Assembly: GCF_016587415.1 (NCBI RefSeq)
Contig: NZ_BNJI01000001.1
Coordinates: forward strand, 496,001 to 560,000
Direction: 5' to 3'
Length of the DNA: 64,000 bases
From: Ktedonobacter sp. SOSP1-85
Lineage (GTDB): Bacteria > Chloroflexota > Ktedonobacteria > Ktedonobacterales > Ktedonobacteraceae
The translations under genes were made by a program, and so were the position numbers. Shown one piece after another: positions 53,618 through 63,756 of this stretch. The stretch's first letter is position 1. Each line of letters starts with the position of its first letter. The notes under the pieces were generated by a model that saw nothing but the letters and a program-made list of their open reading frames with translations, ran no database searches and had not been told where the DNA came from.

Positions 53618-55362
53618 ATGAGTAGGCGGTTGGGCCTCATTGCTGGCATAAATACGTTTCAAGATCCCGCTTTTCGACCGTTGCGCTACGCGGAGAACGA
53701 CGCACGCGCGCTTGCACAGTGGCTTGTGAATAATCAGGGTGGAAAGTGGTCACCCGGTGATGTGCAGTTGATCCAAGGTCAGCATGTTACGCATGAATTA
53801 TTTAAATCACTCGTGTCACAAATGTGTACACAGCTTGCGGCACCCGGCGACCAGGTCTTGCTCTATTTTGCCGGGCAGGCCTTCGTGGATGAGCGAACCG
53901 GTGATGGCTACCTGGCCCTGGCAAACACACAGATGCAGAATACACAGACTGCACTCCACCTGGGGACCCTGATACGCCAGATTTTACCCCAAAGTCGCGC
54001 CTCACAGCTTGTGTTCGTCTTCGACTGCTATCAGACTGGGCAGCTCTGGAGTATGCGCCGGACCTCACCCTTCGATTTTACGCCCCTGCTTGGGCGCACC
54101 CTCTCCGGCAGCCTGCAACCAACTAAACACCTGCTTACCTTCTCCTGTCGCGGCAATGAGTTTGGTGAGGAGCGCGGAGAACAAGGCCTGGGCATTTTCG
54201 CTCACCGCATGATTGCGGGCCTCTGCGGCCCCGCCAGAGATCCCCAGAGCGGGAATATTACCTTCCAACAGCTCCAGAGCGTCCTGGCACAAAACCTGGA
54301 TGAGCAGCATAAAATCACCGCGATTGGTCAACTCCAGGCCCCCTTCCTACTGTCAGGAGAATCAACCTCTCAAGCCGTGGAGCCTGTTCGTGCCACCGCA
54401 GGCTCATCACCTGCGCACCAACCCCTGCATACCACTACCGGCAACTTTGGCACTGCGACTGCGACCCAGGTTGCTCCCCCTCCTGGTCCTCCTCAGCAGC
54501 TCAATGCCAATGCGCAAAAAGAGCAACAGAGCGCGCAGTTAGTAGCGCAGGCCCAACAACAACTGCAACAAAATAATCAACCCTACGCGCTGCAACTACT
54601 TGAACAAGCCTTGCAGGTGCAGCCAACAAATGTTGAAGCCCTGACGCTCAAATGCCAACTGCTCGGCTCGCTGGGTCGCACCCGCGAGGCCTTCACGGCC
54701 GTCGACCAGTTAATCCAGGTTGATGCCAATAACGCGCTTGGTTGGAGCATGCGTGCCGTCCTGCTCAATAACAGTGGTCAGTACCAGGCAGCCCTGGTCG
54801 CCATAGAACGCTCCCTGGAACTCAACCCCAATAATCCTGAGACCTATGGGATCAAAACCAATATCATGGCCAGCCTGGCCTCAGCCCAGAGCTCTAACGG
54901 CAAAAGTCCCATGACGCCTCTGAGCAAAGAGGCCGCGACCACCTCCCCCCTGGAAGATTCCTGGGGAGTCTCGCTCTGCAATTCCTGGGCACACTTCTCG
55001 CCATTGGTGGGCTGGCTCTCCTTCTCGTTCCAAAGCTTCCAGCGCCTCTTGGCCTGCTTATCGCCAGTATTGGTCTAGGACTCTTATGTGTGCATGCCTT
55101 CCTTGGCGCCTTCCGCCATGGCCTTAAGAGCGTGTTCACGACGCTGCTCTTCAGCCTCGTAGGCTTCGCCATTGTGGGAGGAGCCTATAAATTCGGCGAG
55201 ACACGCCTCATCAGTTTATTTAAGACGCATCCCTCGCTGCTTGAGCCAACCATTTTCTTCGCGATTGCTTTGCCCATCCTAAGCACGCTAGCCCTCTTCC
55301 TCGCCATCATCGGCTATATCGCGGGACTGATCAATCGCCTACGCAAACGCGGCAAAGAATAG
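53618..55362 (+). pseudogene. Caspase-like (C14) / TPR / membrane protein, single-base frameshift
   Basis: From ATG 53618. Residues 1-245: a caspase-fold domain (LGLIAGINTFQDPAFRPLRYAENDARAL; LVFVFDCYQTG holds the Cys, C137). The catalytic His position (YFSGHG in active members) reads LLYFAGQAF, so it is Gln 87. Residues 295-420: TPR helices (QQNNQPYALQLLEQALQV). After about 445 the frame goes off and stops at 55078, while the next frame supplies four hydrophobic segments to 55362. One extra C in the C6 run (54945-54950) restores PPGRFLGSLALQFLGTLL. The repaired protein would be about 580 residues. Confidence 0.75.
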
Positions 55363-55425
55363 TTTGTCTGTAATAAAAAGCGCGGTGCTCAGCACCGCGC
55401 TTTTTATTACAGACAAACTATTCTT
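55355..55425. terminator. 35-bp palindromic hairpin containing both convergent stop codons
   Basis: Arms 55355-55389 and 55391-55425 are perfectly complementary around base 55390. The arms include the stop of the caspase-like gene (55360-55362) and most of that of the ABC-F gene (55424-55426). AAAAA and TTTTT tracts lie inside the arms rather than after them. Confidence 0.9.
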
Positions 55426-57388
55426 AACTGGCAACATCGGCCAGCTGCTCCCACTCGGCTAAGAGCTCCTCCACCTGCGTTTTCGCCTGTTCGTAGGCTT
55501 CATTTAACGTAGTAAGTCGTGCCGCATCTGCCTGTAATGCTGCTTCGGACAGTTCTTCTTCCAGAGACTTTACCCGCGTCTCCGCCTTCTCGATGTCTTT
55601 CTCGACATCCTCGATGGTGCGAGTCTTGACCTTCCCTTTCCCCTTCTTGCCAGCAGGCCGAGCCGGGCTCGCGCTTTTTGGCTCTGGCTCTGTCACTTGC
55701 TTGTTTACGGCTGGCGCCAGCAGTGGCTGGGGCACATCAAGGACCAGGGGCCGCTTGAAGGTGCGGTACTCCGTGTAATTGCCCATGTAGGGAATCAGGA
55801 CCCCTTGTTCAATGGACCAGATTTTTGTCGCCAGGCGATCTACAAAGTAGCGGTCGTGCGAAACAAACAGCAGGGTTCCATCGTAGTCGCTGAGCACCTC
55901 TTCGAGAAATTGTCGCGATTGCAGATCCAGGTGGTTGGTTGGCTCGTCAAGGATCAAGAAGTTGGAACCTTGGAGGGTTAATTTGGCCAGGGCAACGCGA
56001 CTGCGCTCACCGCCGCTCAAGGAGCCGATCTGCTTGAAGACATCATCATTTGAAAAGAGGAAACGTCCCAGGAAGGTGCGCGCGCCCTCCTCGCTCAAGG
56101 CACTCACCTGGCGGATCTCGTCCAGAATAGTCCGCTCCATATTTAGCCCTTCGTGTGTCTGGGAATAATAGCCCACCCGCACATTGTGTCCGAGCTGGAG
56201 CTGGCCACCAACCGGAGAGAGCTCGCCAGTTAAGGTGCGCAAGAGGGTCGTCTTCCCTGAACCATTGGGACCAAGCAAGCCAACACGGTCGCCGCGCATA
56301 AACTCAACATCGGCCACCTGCACAAGCACCTTCGGTTCCTGCGCGGCGGGAACATCCTGGCGCGCACGCACTCCATAGCCGATCAAGAGCTTACGCGTAG
56401 AAAACACAATTGTGCCACTGTCTACCACAGGCGAGAACTTAAAGTTCATCGTCTGGAAATCTTGCGGTCGCTCCACGCGCTCCATACGATTCAGCAAGGT
56501 CTGGCGACCACGCGCCTCTTTACTGCGCTGGCCCGCTTTATAACGCCGAATGAACTCTTCTGTATGCGCAATGTAGGCTTGCTGCGCTTCGTACTCACGC
56601 AGGCGGCGCTCCATACGCTCCTCGCGCAGCTCCAGGTACTTGGTATAGTTGCCTGGATATTCCTCAATACGCCCGAACGCCAGCTCAATTGTACGCGTGA
56701 CGATCTTGTCCAGGAAGTAGCGATCATGGGCCACGATGACAATCGCGCCCTTCCAGGTAGAGAGATAGGTCTCTAACCACTCCAGGGCGTCCAGGTCCAG
56801 GTGGTTGGTTGGCTCGTCCAGCAGCAAGACATCTGGCTCCTGCAACAGAAGCTTACCTAGCGAGGCTCGCGTCTGCTGGCCGCCACTCAAATGCTTAAAT
56901 GGTGCGTGCTGCTGCTCACGTGTGAAGCCCAGGCCATCGAGGACCTGCTCTACGCGATTCTCGTAGGTATACCCGCCAGCATGCTCAAAACGCGTTTGCA
57001 GCTCAGCATAGCGAGCGAGCATACGCTCATAGAGCGCGTGATCCTGCTGAGCATCAGGGGCCGCCATCAAGGTAGCCAGGTCGCTGAGTTCGCGCTCCCA
57101 CTCCTGAATTTGCGCAAATACCGTCAGCATCTCGGCATGCAGTGTATTATCTGGGTCAAAAGCAGAGATCTGCGTGAGATAGCCCATACGGATAGTACGT
57201 CCGACCGCTACAGTCCCTTCATCTGGCTCCTCAAGACCGGCCAGGATATTCATCAAGGTAGATTTTCCCGCGCCATTGGGGCCAACCAGGCCAATACGAT
57301 CCAGGGGATCAATCTGAAAATTGAGCTGAGAGAAGATACGCTCGGCACCAAAGGATTTTCCCAATTGAATAACACTTACAATAGGCAT
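55424..57388 (-). CDS. ABC-F family ATPase (ribosome-associated)
   Basis: 654 residues: two ABC domains. Walker A GPNGAGKSTLMNILAG and GPNGSGKTTLLRTLTG; signatures LSGGQQTRASLGKLLL and LSGGERSRVALAKLTL; Walker B LLLDEPTNHLDLDALEW and LILDEPTNHLDLQSRQF. There is a P-site tRNA-interaction linker between them (residues 240-320) and a charged C-terminal coiled coil (600-654). ABC-F proteins act on the ribosome, in translation rescue or antibiotic resistance. This is the Uup/YdiF-like form by length; no membrane partner. Confidence 0.92.
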   Translation of the reverse strand: MPIVSVIQLGKSFGAERIFSQLNFQIDPLDRIGLVGPNGAGKSTLMNILAGLEEPDEGTVAVGRTIRMGYLTQISAFDPDNTLHAEMLTVFAQIQEWERELSDLATLMAAPDAQQDHALYERMLARYAELQTRFEHAGGYTYENRVEQVLDGLGFTREQQHAPFKHLSGGQQTRASLGKLLLQEPDVLLLDEPTNHLDLDALEWLETYLSTWKGAIVIVAHDRYFLDKIVTRTIELAFGRIEEYPGNYTKYLELREERMERRLREYEAQQAYIAHTEEFIRRYKAGQRSKEARGRQTLLNRMERVERPQDFQTMNFKFSPVVDSGTIVFSTRKLLIGYGVRARQDVPAAQEPKVLVQVADVEFMRGDRVGLLGPNGSGKTTLLRTLTGELSPVGGQLQLGHNVRVGYYSQTHEGLNMERTILDEIRQVSALSEEGARTFLGRFLFSNDDVFKQIGSLSGGERSRVALAKLTLQGSNFLILDEPTNHLDLQSRQFLEEVLSDYDGTLLFVSHDRYFVDRLATKIWSIEQGVLIPYMGNYTEYRTFKRPLVLDVPQPLLAPAVNKQVTEPEPKSASPARPAGKKGKGKVKTRTIEDVEKDIEKAETRVKSLEEELSEAALQADAARLTTLNEAYEQAKTQVEELLAEWEQLADVAS

Positions 57389-57431
57389 GTAGTCTCACCT
57401 AAATTATATTTCTTTGAATATGGAGAACAAC

Positions 57432-57469
57432 GAGACCTCCTACGCTTCCACGCACGCTACGAAGGTCTC
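57432..57469 (-). promoter_or_regulatory. Hairpin in the ABC-F gene leader
   Basis: GAGACCT (57432-57438) / AGGTCTC (57463-57469) form a stem around a GC-rich loop, 45 nt before the ABC-F ATG. ABC-F resistance genes are often controlled by leader attenuation, but I see no convincing leader peptide. Confidence 0.3.
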
Positions 57470-57892
57470 TCTTCTAAATGCTCGACACAGATGGCATCCT
57501 GAGGTGTATACAGAGAGCGATCGCGTCATGTTATGCGCATATTATAGCATTGTTTCGCGGCTTTTTCCTCGCCATCCCTCGCCCTCGCCCTGCGTAAATA
57601 TGGTACAGGAGCAGACTGAAAGGGGGTCGCAGCATCTGGCGCACACTTACCCTTCTCTCCTAACCATAATCGACAACCTTGCATAGAACCCAAAGGGCCA
57701 GAAGGTGAACGTTTGAGAAGCCCTTCTCCCCTGCCTAGCTATCAACTCAGGAACTATGATATACTGAAATAGCGCATCCTTCTTATCTGATGCAAGCGAG
57801 CATGCAGGTTTCGCGTAAAAGAAGGGTTCCATTTCTCATATGTTCGCTTGTTTTCATATGCATCAGAGAGTTTAGAGCAAAGAAAGGAGGCG

Positions 57893-58606
57893 GTGCATCT
57901 CTCTTCTGAAAGAGAGCTACTGCGCCGCAGTGCTAAGGTGGCAAAAGAGCAGTCTTTGGATAATCTCTGGTTGGCACAGATTCTCTTCGACCTGGGAGGC
58001 GTTCAATTTGGCAACTTTACCGTGAGCGAGTCCGCGGTCAGTTCGCCGGTCTTCGTCAATCCCAAGGTTTTAATCAGTCATCCAACCGCCCTTCGCGTTG
58101 CCAGCAAACTGATGCAGCAAGAGATTCAACTGGCACAATCACTACGCCGTTCGCGGGTACATCCCTTTAATGTTGTGGCAGGTGTGCCGGTTGGTGGCCT
58201 TCTCCTGGCAACCGCGTACTCCCTTGAAAACAACACACCGCTTATCTATGCCCGTATTCGCCCAGAAGGAACCGGGAACCGAGGCATCGAGGGCCGTTTT
58301 ACGAAGGGTGATACCGCCCTCATCATCGACGATCTCGTCACCCAGGGCAGTAGCATTGTAGAGACCGCATCCCTACTGCAAGAAAATGGCCTGGCGGTCA
58401 AAGATGTTATTGTCCTCGTAGACCGCGAGCATGGTGCCGCTGAGCGCCTGCGTCGTCATGGCTACAACCTGATGAGTATTTTAAAGCTAGATGTGATGCT
58501 TAACCACTATATGTCGAGGGGACTCATCTCAGAGGAAACCTATCGCGCCTGCGCTGAGTACCTCCGCGCGAAACAGGGAGAGAATAACTCCTCTCCTCAC
58601 CTCTAG
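57893..58606 (+). CDS. Orotate phosphoribosyltransferase-like protein
   Basis: About 237 residues from GTG 57893, chosen since AGAAAGGAGG lies directly upstream; a TTG at 57848 is the displayed alternative. PRPP-binding motif ALIIDDLVTQGSSIVET, with GVPVGGLLLATAYSLENN and YARIRPEGTGNRGIEGRF as in OPRTases. Motifs fit pyrE, converting orotate to OMP; PRTase paralogues cannot be excluded. No other pyr genes nearby. The 500 bp upstream show no other gene. Confidence 0.85.
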   Translation: MHLSSERELLRRSAKVAKEQSLDNLWLAQILFDLGGVQFGNFTVSESAVSSPVFVNPKVLISHPTALRVASKLMQQEIQLAQSLRRSRVHPFNVVAGVPVGGLLLATAYSLENNTPLIYARIRPEGTGNRGIEGRFTKGDTALIIDDLVTQGSSIVETASLLQENGLAVKDVIVLVDREHGAAERLRRHGYNLMSILKLDVMLNHYMSRGLISEETYRACAEYLRAKQGENNSSPHL

Positions 58607-58638
58607 GCCATCTAGTGGGAGCCGCATTCACGTATGCA

Positions 58639-58686
58639 CGAGCAGGGGCACACGCATGTGTATGTGTGTCCCTGCTCGCGTTTTTC
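58639..58686. terminator. Bidirectional terminator after the orotate PRTase gene
   Basis: CGAGCAGGG ... CCCTGCTCG arms (58639-58678) with inner CACAC/GTGTG pairing, then TTTTT. Serves the convergent PRTase and SPFH genes. Confidence 0.85.
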
Positions 58687-58694
58687 TATGCCAC

Positions 58695-59576
58695 CTACTC
58701 TTGAGGATGGCGGGGCTGCTGAGTTGGTGCCGGTGGCGTCTGCGGACGGGCGGGCGTGGGCGGTGTATAGCGAGGAACCTCGACATTCGCCTGCCCATTG
58801 GCACTATCGCGGCGTGCTGTTTGCAACAGTGGCTCGATCAGGTCCATGGGAAGCGGGAAGATAATGGTCGAGTTTTTCTCAACCGCAATCTCCGTCAAGG
58901 TTTGCAGGTAGCGCAACTGCAAGGCACCGGGCTGCGAACCGATGACACCAGCCGCCTGAGCCAGTTGTGCAGAGGCTTGCAACTCGCCACCGGCGTGAAT
59001 GATCTTCGCGCGCTTTTCGCGCTCAGCCTCGGCCTGTTTGGCCATCGCGCGCTGCATCGTCGCTGGCAACTCGATATCCTTAATCTCGACCGCCGTGACT
59101 TTCACACCCCAGCTTTCGGTATGCTCATCGATAATGCTCTGTAGCTCCTGGTTGATCTTGTTGCGCTGGGCAAGCAACTCATCCAATTCAGACTGACCAA
59201 GTACGTTACGTAAGGTTGTTTGCCCAATCTGGGTGGTTGCCTGGATAAAATTCAAGACGCGAATGACCGCAGCCTCAGGATTTACCACGTAAAAATAGAC
59301 AACCGCTGTGACTTTAATCGTGATATTATCACGCGTAATCACCTCTTGAGCGGGCACGTTTAAGGTCACGATACGCAGATCGACCTTAATCATGCGCGAG
59401 ATGAATGGGGGCACCCAGAAGACGCCTGGCCCCTTCGCTCCCGTCGACTTACCCAGGACAAAGACGACGCCACGCTCATACTCCTGCACCACACGCAGGC
59501 CAGAGAGCACTAAGATCACCACCACGATGATAACGAAGATGATGAAGAATGTGCCAAAACCAAGTAAGGCATCCAT
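58695..59576 (-). CDS. SPFH/Band-7 (stomatin-like) membrane protein
   Basis: 293 residues from ATG 59576 (GGAGG upstream). An N-terminal membrane helix ([20 protein letters not shown]), then the Band-7 domain ([40 protein letters not shown]) and an Ala/Glu-rich coiled coil ([22 protein letters not shown]), ending in a Pro-rich tail. It forms scaffolds in membrane microdomains, typically in an operon with NfeD, which lies upstream here. Confidence 0.93.
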   Translation of the reverse strand: MDALLGFGTFFIIFVIIVVVILVLSGLRVVQEYERGVVFVLGKSTGAKGPGVFWVPPFISRMIKVDLRIVTLNVPAQEVITRDNITIKVTAVVYFYVVNPEAAVIRVLNFIQATTQIGQTTLRNVLGQSELDELLAQRNKINQELQSIIDEHTESWGVKVTAVEIKDIELPATMQRAMAKQAEAEREKRAKIIHAGGELQASAQLAQAAGVIGSQPGALQLRYLQTLTEIAVEKNSTIIFPLPMDLIEPLLQTARRDSANGQANVEVPRYTPPTPARPQTPPAPTQQPRHPQE

Positions 59577-59683
59577 AAAAAAACCTCCTGCACGCGCTGA
59601 AACGAGCCTGCTCATTCCAACGGTCTACTTTGTAGACATTCATGCATATGCAAAACAACGAATAGATGAATGAAATCGCCTCT

Positions 59684-61080
59684 TTACTCAAGAGGTGGAG
59701 CAATCTTACCAGTATCCACACCAGGAGTTACCAGGGGGCGAACGCGCAAACGCAGCCCTTCCACTGCGACAATCTCAAGCTCCGTACCACTATCTACCGC
59801 CAGATCCGGAACATCCAGGAGTGCAGCCCAATTCTCGCCCTGATAGCTAACACGTCCCTCAGGCTGTAGCGGTGTTAAGGCCACAGCCTTCGCGCCATAC
59901 ATCGCCTCCTGGCCACTTCGTACCGGTGCTCGACGCACTCGTACAGCGTACGCGACGATGCTCAGGCCCATCAAACCAACCACCACGCCCGCGCCGTAAA
60001 TGATCCACGGGTTGAGGTAGGCTGCATTATATGCGCCGCCACTGTTGAAGAAAATCAGCGAGCCCACAATCAGCGAGACCACAGCTCCAATGGTCAGCGC
60101 ACCATGCGTTGGGAGACGCACATCCAGCACAAGCAACACAAAGGCCAGAAGCATCAACGCCAAGCCCGCCCAGTTTGGCGCAAGTGAGCCTGCTCCAAAC
60201 AGGAAGAGGAGTAAGGCAATGGCGCCAGTCACACCAGGCACAATCGCGCCCGGATGGGATACCTCCAGGTACACTCCCAGCATAGCGACCAGGAACAGGA
60301 AGAAAATGACCGTTGGATCAAGGAGAAAATTGTAGAACACATCGGCGGGCGTCTCGCTCACATCCTGGATGCCGACATCCGCCGTCTGCAAGCGCACCTG
60401 CTGCCCATTATTTAGACGCACCTGCCGCCCATCAATGCTCGTCAGTAAGCTGTTCAGGTTGGGGGCGCCCAGGTCTACAATGTGGGAGCGAATCGCGGTC
60501 GCATCATCGTAGGAACTGGCGTTGGTCACCATCCGCACGGCCAGGGAGACATTGCGTCCATAACGTTGCTGAATACTGGTCATCGAGGCGACAAGATCGT
60601 TGGTAATCTTGGCCTTCAAGGTGCTCTCAATATCGCCACCAGTGCTCGTCACCGGGCTGGCTGCGCCGATGCGCGTCGTAGGAGACATAGCCGCGATTTG
60701 CGCCGACAGGGTGACAAACGCCGCCGCTGAAGCCGCTCGTCCACCCGCGGGCGCCACATAGGCCACCACAGGGACCGTGCTGGCAAGGATCTTCTGCGTC
60801 ATCGCCTTCATGGAATCCAGGTCGCCCCCGGAGAATCCACCTCGACCACGAGCGCGTGTGCTCCGTCACTTGAGGCACTCTCTATGGCCCGCGAAAGGAG
60901 GCGCAATGAAGAAGCATTGATATCACTATTGAGAACCACCCGGTCAACATGGGCAGTGGCCCTGGTCTCTGCCAGGACAACCGATGAACCAGTGCCAAAT
61001 TGGAACACCAGGGCGCAGGCAAGTAACAGGCCTGCCCCAAGCCAATAAGACCAATGAGCTCTCTTCTGGCGCGAGTACAT
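59684..61080 (-). pseudogene. nfeD: NfeD-family membrane serine protease, single-base frameshift
   Basis: ATG 61080 (MYSRQKRAHWSY) with GGAGG 8 nt upstream. Residues 1-36 contain a signal or membrane helix, then the ClpP-like protease start (ATAHVDRVVLNSDINASS...ALVVEVDSPG). The frame stops at 60808; the next frame resumes GDLDSMKAMTQKI, then GRAASAAAFVTLSA (catalytic Ser) and a Lys in STLKAKITNDL. Four TM helices (PTVIFFLFLVAMLGVYL and on) and the C-terminal OB fold (EAMYGAKAVAL, GRVSYQGENWAAL). One extra G in the G5 run (C5 on plus, 60825-60829) restores SPGGDLDSM. About 465 residues. Confidence 0.8.
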
Positions 61081-61435
61081 ACGCATATCCTCCATCATAA
61101 TAGTGAAGACGCGCCACAACCATAAATATCAAAGAACATATTTAAAGAGACAGCAAACACCCATATAATAGCATGTTCGCTCGCCAGTTACGAGCCATAT
61201 TTGCCCAAGAAACTCCGCATTTCATTGGCTGAGCCAATCCTTACGACCTTCTTGCGCGCCTCAACGGAGGCCAACACGTGCCGCAATTGCGGCCTTGCCG
61301 TAGCACTCTCACCTCTAGTTAATAATAACTTTTAGCTATATCTATTATAGCTTATTGCTATTTTCCTTGTCAAGCATTTTTCATGATAAAGCGTTCAAAA
61401 GGTGGATATAGAATTAGCATGCCTCTAAAGAACAG
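61081..61435. other. Intergenic region, no gene seen
   Basis: About 355 bases with the nfeD promoter area. No supported ORF. Confidence 0.35.
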
Positions 61436-61504
61436 ACAGCAAAGGAGCCACTAGAGGCTTAGCTGATACATACAGCTTGTTCCCTCTGGTGGCTCCTTTG
61501 CTGT
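61436..61504. repeat. 22-bp inverted repeat, 25-nt loop
   Basis: Arms 61436-61457 and 61483-61504 pair with one G-T mismatch. Loop contains AGCTG...CAGCT that can pair further. No T-tract. Role unknown. Confidence 0.7.
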
Positions 61505-61530
61505 TCGACTCTGCCTGGAACTGCTTACTA

Positions 61531-61592
61531 CTTATCCGAAACCCTGAGCGCGAAGCGCTAGGCACGCCAGTGACGTTGGGTTTCGGAATAAG
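61531..61592. terminator. Hairpin at the end of the HAD hydrolase gene
   Basis: CTTATCCGAAACCC (61531-61544) pairs with GGGTTTCGGAATAAG (61578-61592), one bulge, 4 nt past the stop (61596, minus). Confidence 0.65.
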
Positions 61593-61595
61593 ATC

Positions 61596-62270
61596 TTAGA
61601 AGAGTGCGCGCAGATCGGCAAAGGTGTCCAGGATCAGCAACCGGCCTGGTCCCGGTTCGCGCAGCTCCTGGTGCTCAAGAACCCAGGTATGCTCATGAGG
61701 AATGAAGACGGCATTCAGGCCTGCCTCTAAAGCGGGATTAATATCAGATTTAGGAGAGTTCCCAATCATCCAGGTGTCCGCGAGAGGACATTGAAACTCC
61801 TGTGTCAAGAGTTCATAGGTGCGGGTGTTTTTCTCTTCTACGACCACAATACGCTGGAAGTAAGACTCCAGGCCAGAGCGCTCAACCTTCAGTTGCTGCT
61901 CCTCGCGCTCCCCCTTGGTCAGAAGGACAAGGTGATGCTTCTGCGCGAGTTCTTTGAGCGTCTCTTCAACACCCTCTAGAATTTGCAGGGGATGGTGCGC
62001 AATCTCCTCGCCCAGGCGCTTGACATAGTCCAGGTCCTCGCCCCTCACTTCCCGCTCGACAAGGCGATGATAGGTCTCTACCAGGCTACGCGCAAAGTTT
62101 TTAGAGCCATATCCAGCAGTATGCTCGACCTCGTTGAGTACGGCTCGAACTTCATGCACCTGCATGCTACTATGAGCAAGGAACTCAATAAAACGATGGA
62201 TGGCCTCTTCAAAATAGATATTATTCTCCCAGAGCGTATCGTCCGCATCTACAAACAACCATTGCTGCAT
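61596..62270 (-). CDS. HAD-superfamily hydrolase
   Basis: 224 residues from ATG 62270. The four HAD motifs: LFVDADDTLWENN (nucleophile Asp and acid), LVLLTKGEREEQ, a conserved Lys in EEKNTRTYE, and WMIGNSPKSDINPALEAG. The cap is a small helical C1 type. Phosphatase of unknown substrate. Confidence 0.9.
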   Translation of the reverse strand: MQQWLFVDADDTLWENNIYFEEAIHRFIEFLAHSSMQVHEVRAVLNEVEHTAGYGSKNFARSLVETYHRLVEREVRGEDLDYVKRLGEEIAHHPLQILEGVEETLKELAQKHHLVLLTKGEREEQQLKVERSGLESYFQRIVVVEEKNTRTYELLTQEFQCPLADTWMIGNSPKSDINPALEAGLNAVFIPHEHTWVLEHQELREPGPGRLLILDTFADLRALF

Positions 62271-62621
62271 TGTGTCTCTCTTTTCTAAAAAAGGTCAGCT
62301 ATCATGGCTCAAGTGTAGCGCTCTTTATTCATAAATGCAAATGTTAGCATTCACGAAAAATATGTGGCGACGAATATGCACAGCATCATAGATCCTGGCA
62401 CAAAGCTTCTGTAGACCATGCGTTACGGGAATAATTTCGGTGCGGATCAGATCCGCTTTTATCATCTACACTATGCATATCCAATTAGGGATTTTTCGAA
62501 GTAAAATAATTAGTATGGCTGGTATCTCTCCTCAAGAGACACGGCACCAGATGCTAGAGACCTGGGCTGTACCTATCTGCCAGCCATGAAGTTGGAAGCA
62601 TCCCAGAAGGAGGCTTTTTTT
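62271..62621. other. Intergenic region with a small palindrome
   Basis: GCGGATC-A-GATCCGC (62442-62456) followed by TTTT lies upstream of the UlaG-like gene; possibly a regulatory site. No ORF with a start signal. Confidence 0.4.
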
Positions 62622-63464
62622 ATGGAAACCTATCCACATACTTGCGCTCAGGAGATAAGCGCCACAGAAAAACTACCAACCCGAAGTATTGCCCTATGGT
62701 GGCTGGGACAGGCAGGCTTTGCCATCAAAAGTGCTTCGTTGACCATGCTTATTGACCCCTTCCTCTCAGAGCATGAGGGACGGCTGGTCGTTCCTCCTTT
62801 TAGCGCCACGACCGCGCCAGAGATCGACTTTGTGCTCTGCACACATGAGCACCTGGACCACCTGGATCTCCCTGTCCTACAAAAGCTGGCTCAGCGTCAG
62901 CCACAACTCCGCTTCGTCGTTCCTCGTCCTATCATCGGGCAACTCACTGAAATGGGGATAGAGAGCGAGCGCATTCTTGGTGTCCAGCCTGGCGAGGAAC
63001 ATATGTTAGGGACCTGTCGGCTCAGGCCCGTTCCCGCTGTACACGCAATTCAATGCCCTCCCGCAATCTACAACTTTGGCTTTGAGGAGAGCGAGGGGCA
63101 GTATCGCTACCTGGGCTATGTCCTGGACCTCGATGACGTATGCCTGTATCATCCCGGAGATACGCTTGTCTATGATGGCATGGCCGCACACTTACGTTCC
63201 CATGCAATTGACCTGGCCCTGCTCCCCATCAACGGACGAAACTACTTCCGCGAGCAACAGCAACTTGTAGGGAATATGGATGAACGCGAGGCCGCAGACC
63301 TGGCTGCTGCCGCTGGCATAGATTGCGTCATTCCGACCCACTATGAGATGTTTGCCGCCAATACCGGGCGCGTAGGCTTCTTTGCTGACTACATTCGCAC
63401 CTTTCATCCACACATCTCCTGCCATCTGCCAACGCATGGCAAACGTTTCGTCTATACGAAATAG
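62622..63464 (+). CDS. UlaG-like metallo-beta-lactamase fold hydrolase
   Basis: 280 residues from ATG 62622, since AAGGAGG precedes it by about 8 nt. Metal motif CTHEHLDHLD (HxHxDH), then VHAIQCPP, YHPGDTLVYDG and PTHYEMF. The IALWWLGQAGFAI opening and overall layout follow L-ascorbate-6-phosphate lactonase (UlaG). Substrate not certain; no ascorbate transport genes nearby. Confidence 0.88.
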   Translation: METYPHTCAQEISATEKLPTRSIALWWLGQAGFAIKSASLTMLIDPFLSEHEGRLVVPPFSATTAPEIDFVLCTHEHLDHLDLPVLQKLAQRQPQLRFVVPRPIIGQLTEMGIESERILGVQPGEEHMLGTCRLRPVPAVHAIQCPPAIYNFGFEESEGQYRYLGYVLDLDDVCLYHPGDTLVYDGMAAHLRSHAIDLALLPINGRNYFREQQQLVGNMDEREAADLAAAAGIDCVIPTHYEMFAANTGRVGFFADYIRTFHPHISCHLPTHGKRFVYTK

Positions 63465-63501
63465 CAAAGCTTCATGGCTCTCGCGCCTGCGGCGCTCGCC
63501 T

Positions 63502-63558
63502 GGGTAGTATGTGTGATGCATGCCAGCCATCGGCTGGCATGCATCACACATACTACCC
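63502..63558. terminator. 27-bp perfect inverted repeat after the UlaG-like gene
   Basis: Arms 63502-63528 and 63532-63558 pair perfectly with an ATC loop, 38 nt past the stop. No T-run. Confidence 0.85.
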
Positions 63559-63756
63559 GAAAGCACTTACCCACGGGATTAGATATAGAAGGCGTCCTTG
63601 CTAAGAAAAACCAACGCACAAAACCAATCCCTATATGAAATACCTATCATAAAACAAACTGCATATTTAAATAGTTTTCATTATAACTTTTACGGTACTT
63701 CTTATAATAAGAATATGTAAGTTATAAACAATAGAAGGCTAAGATTGGAGTATATC

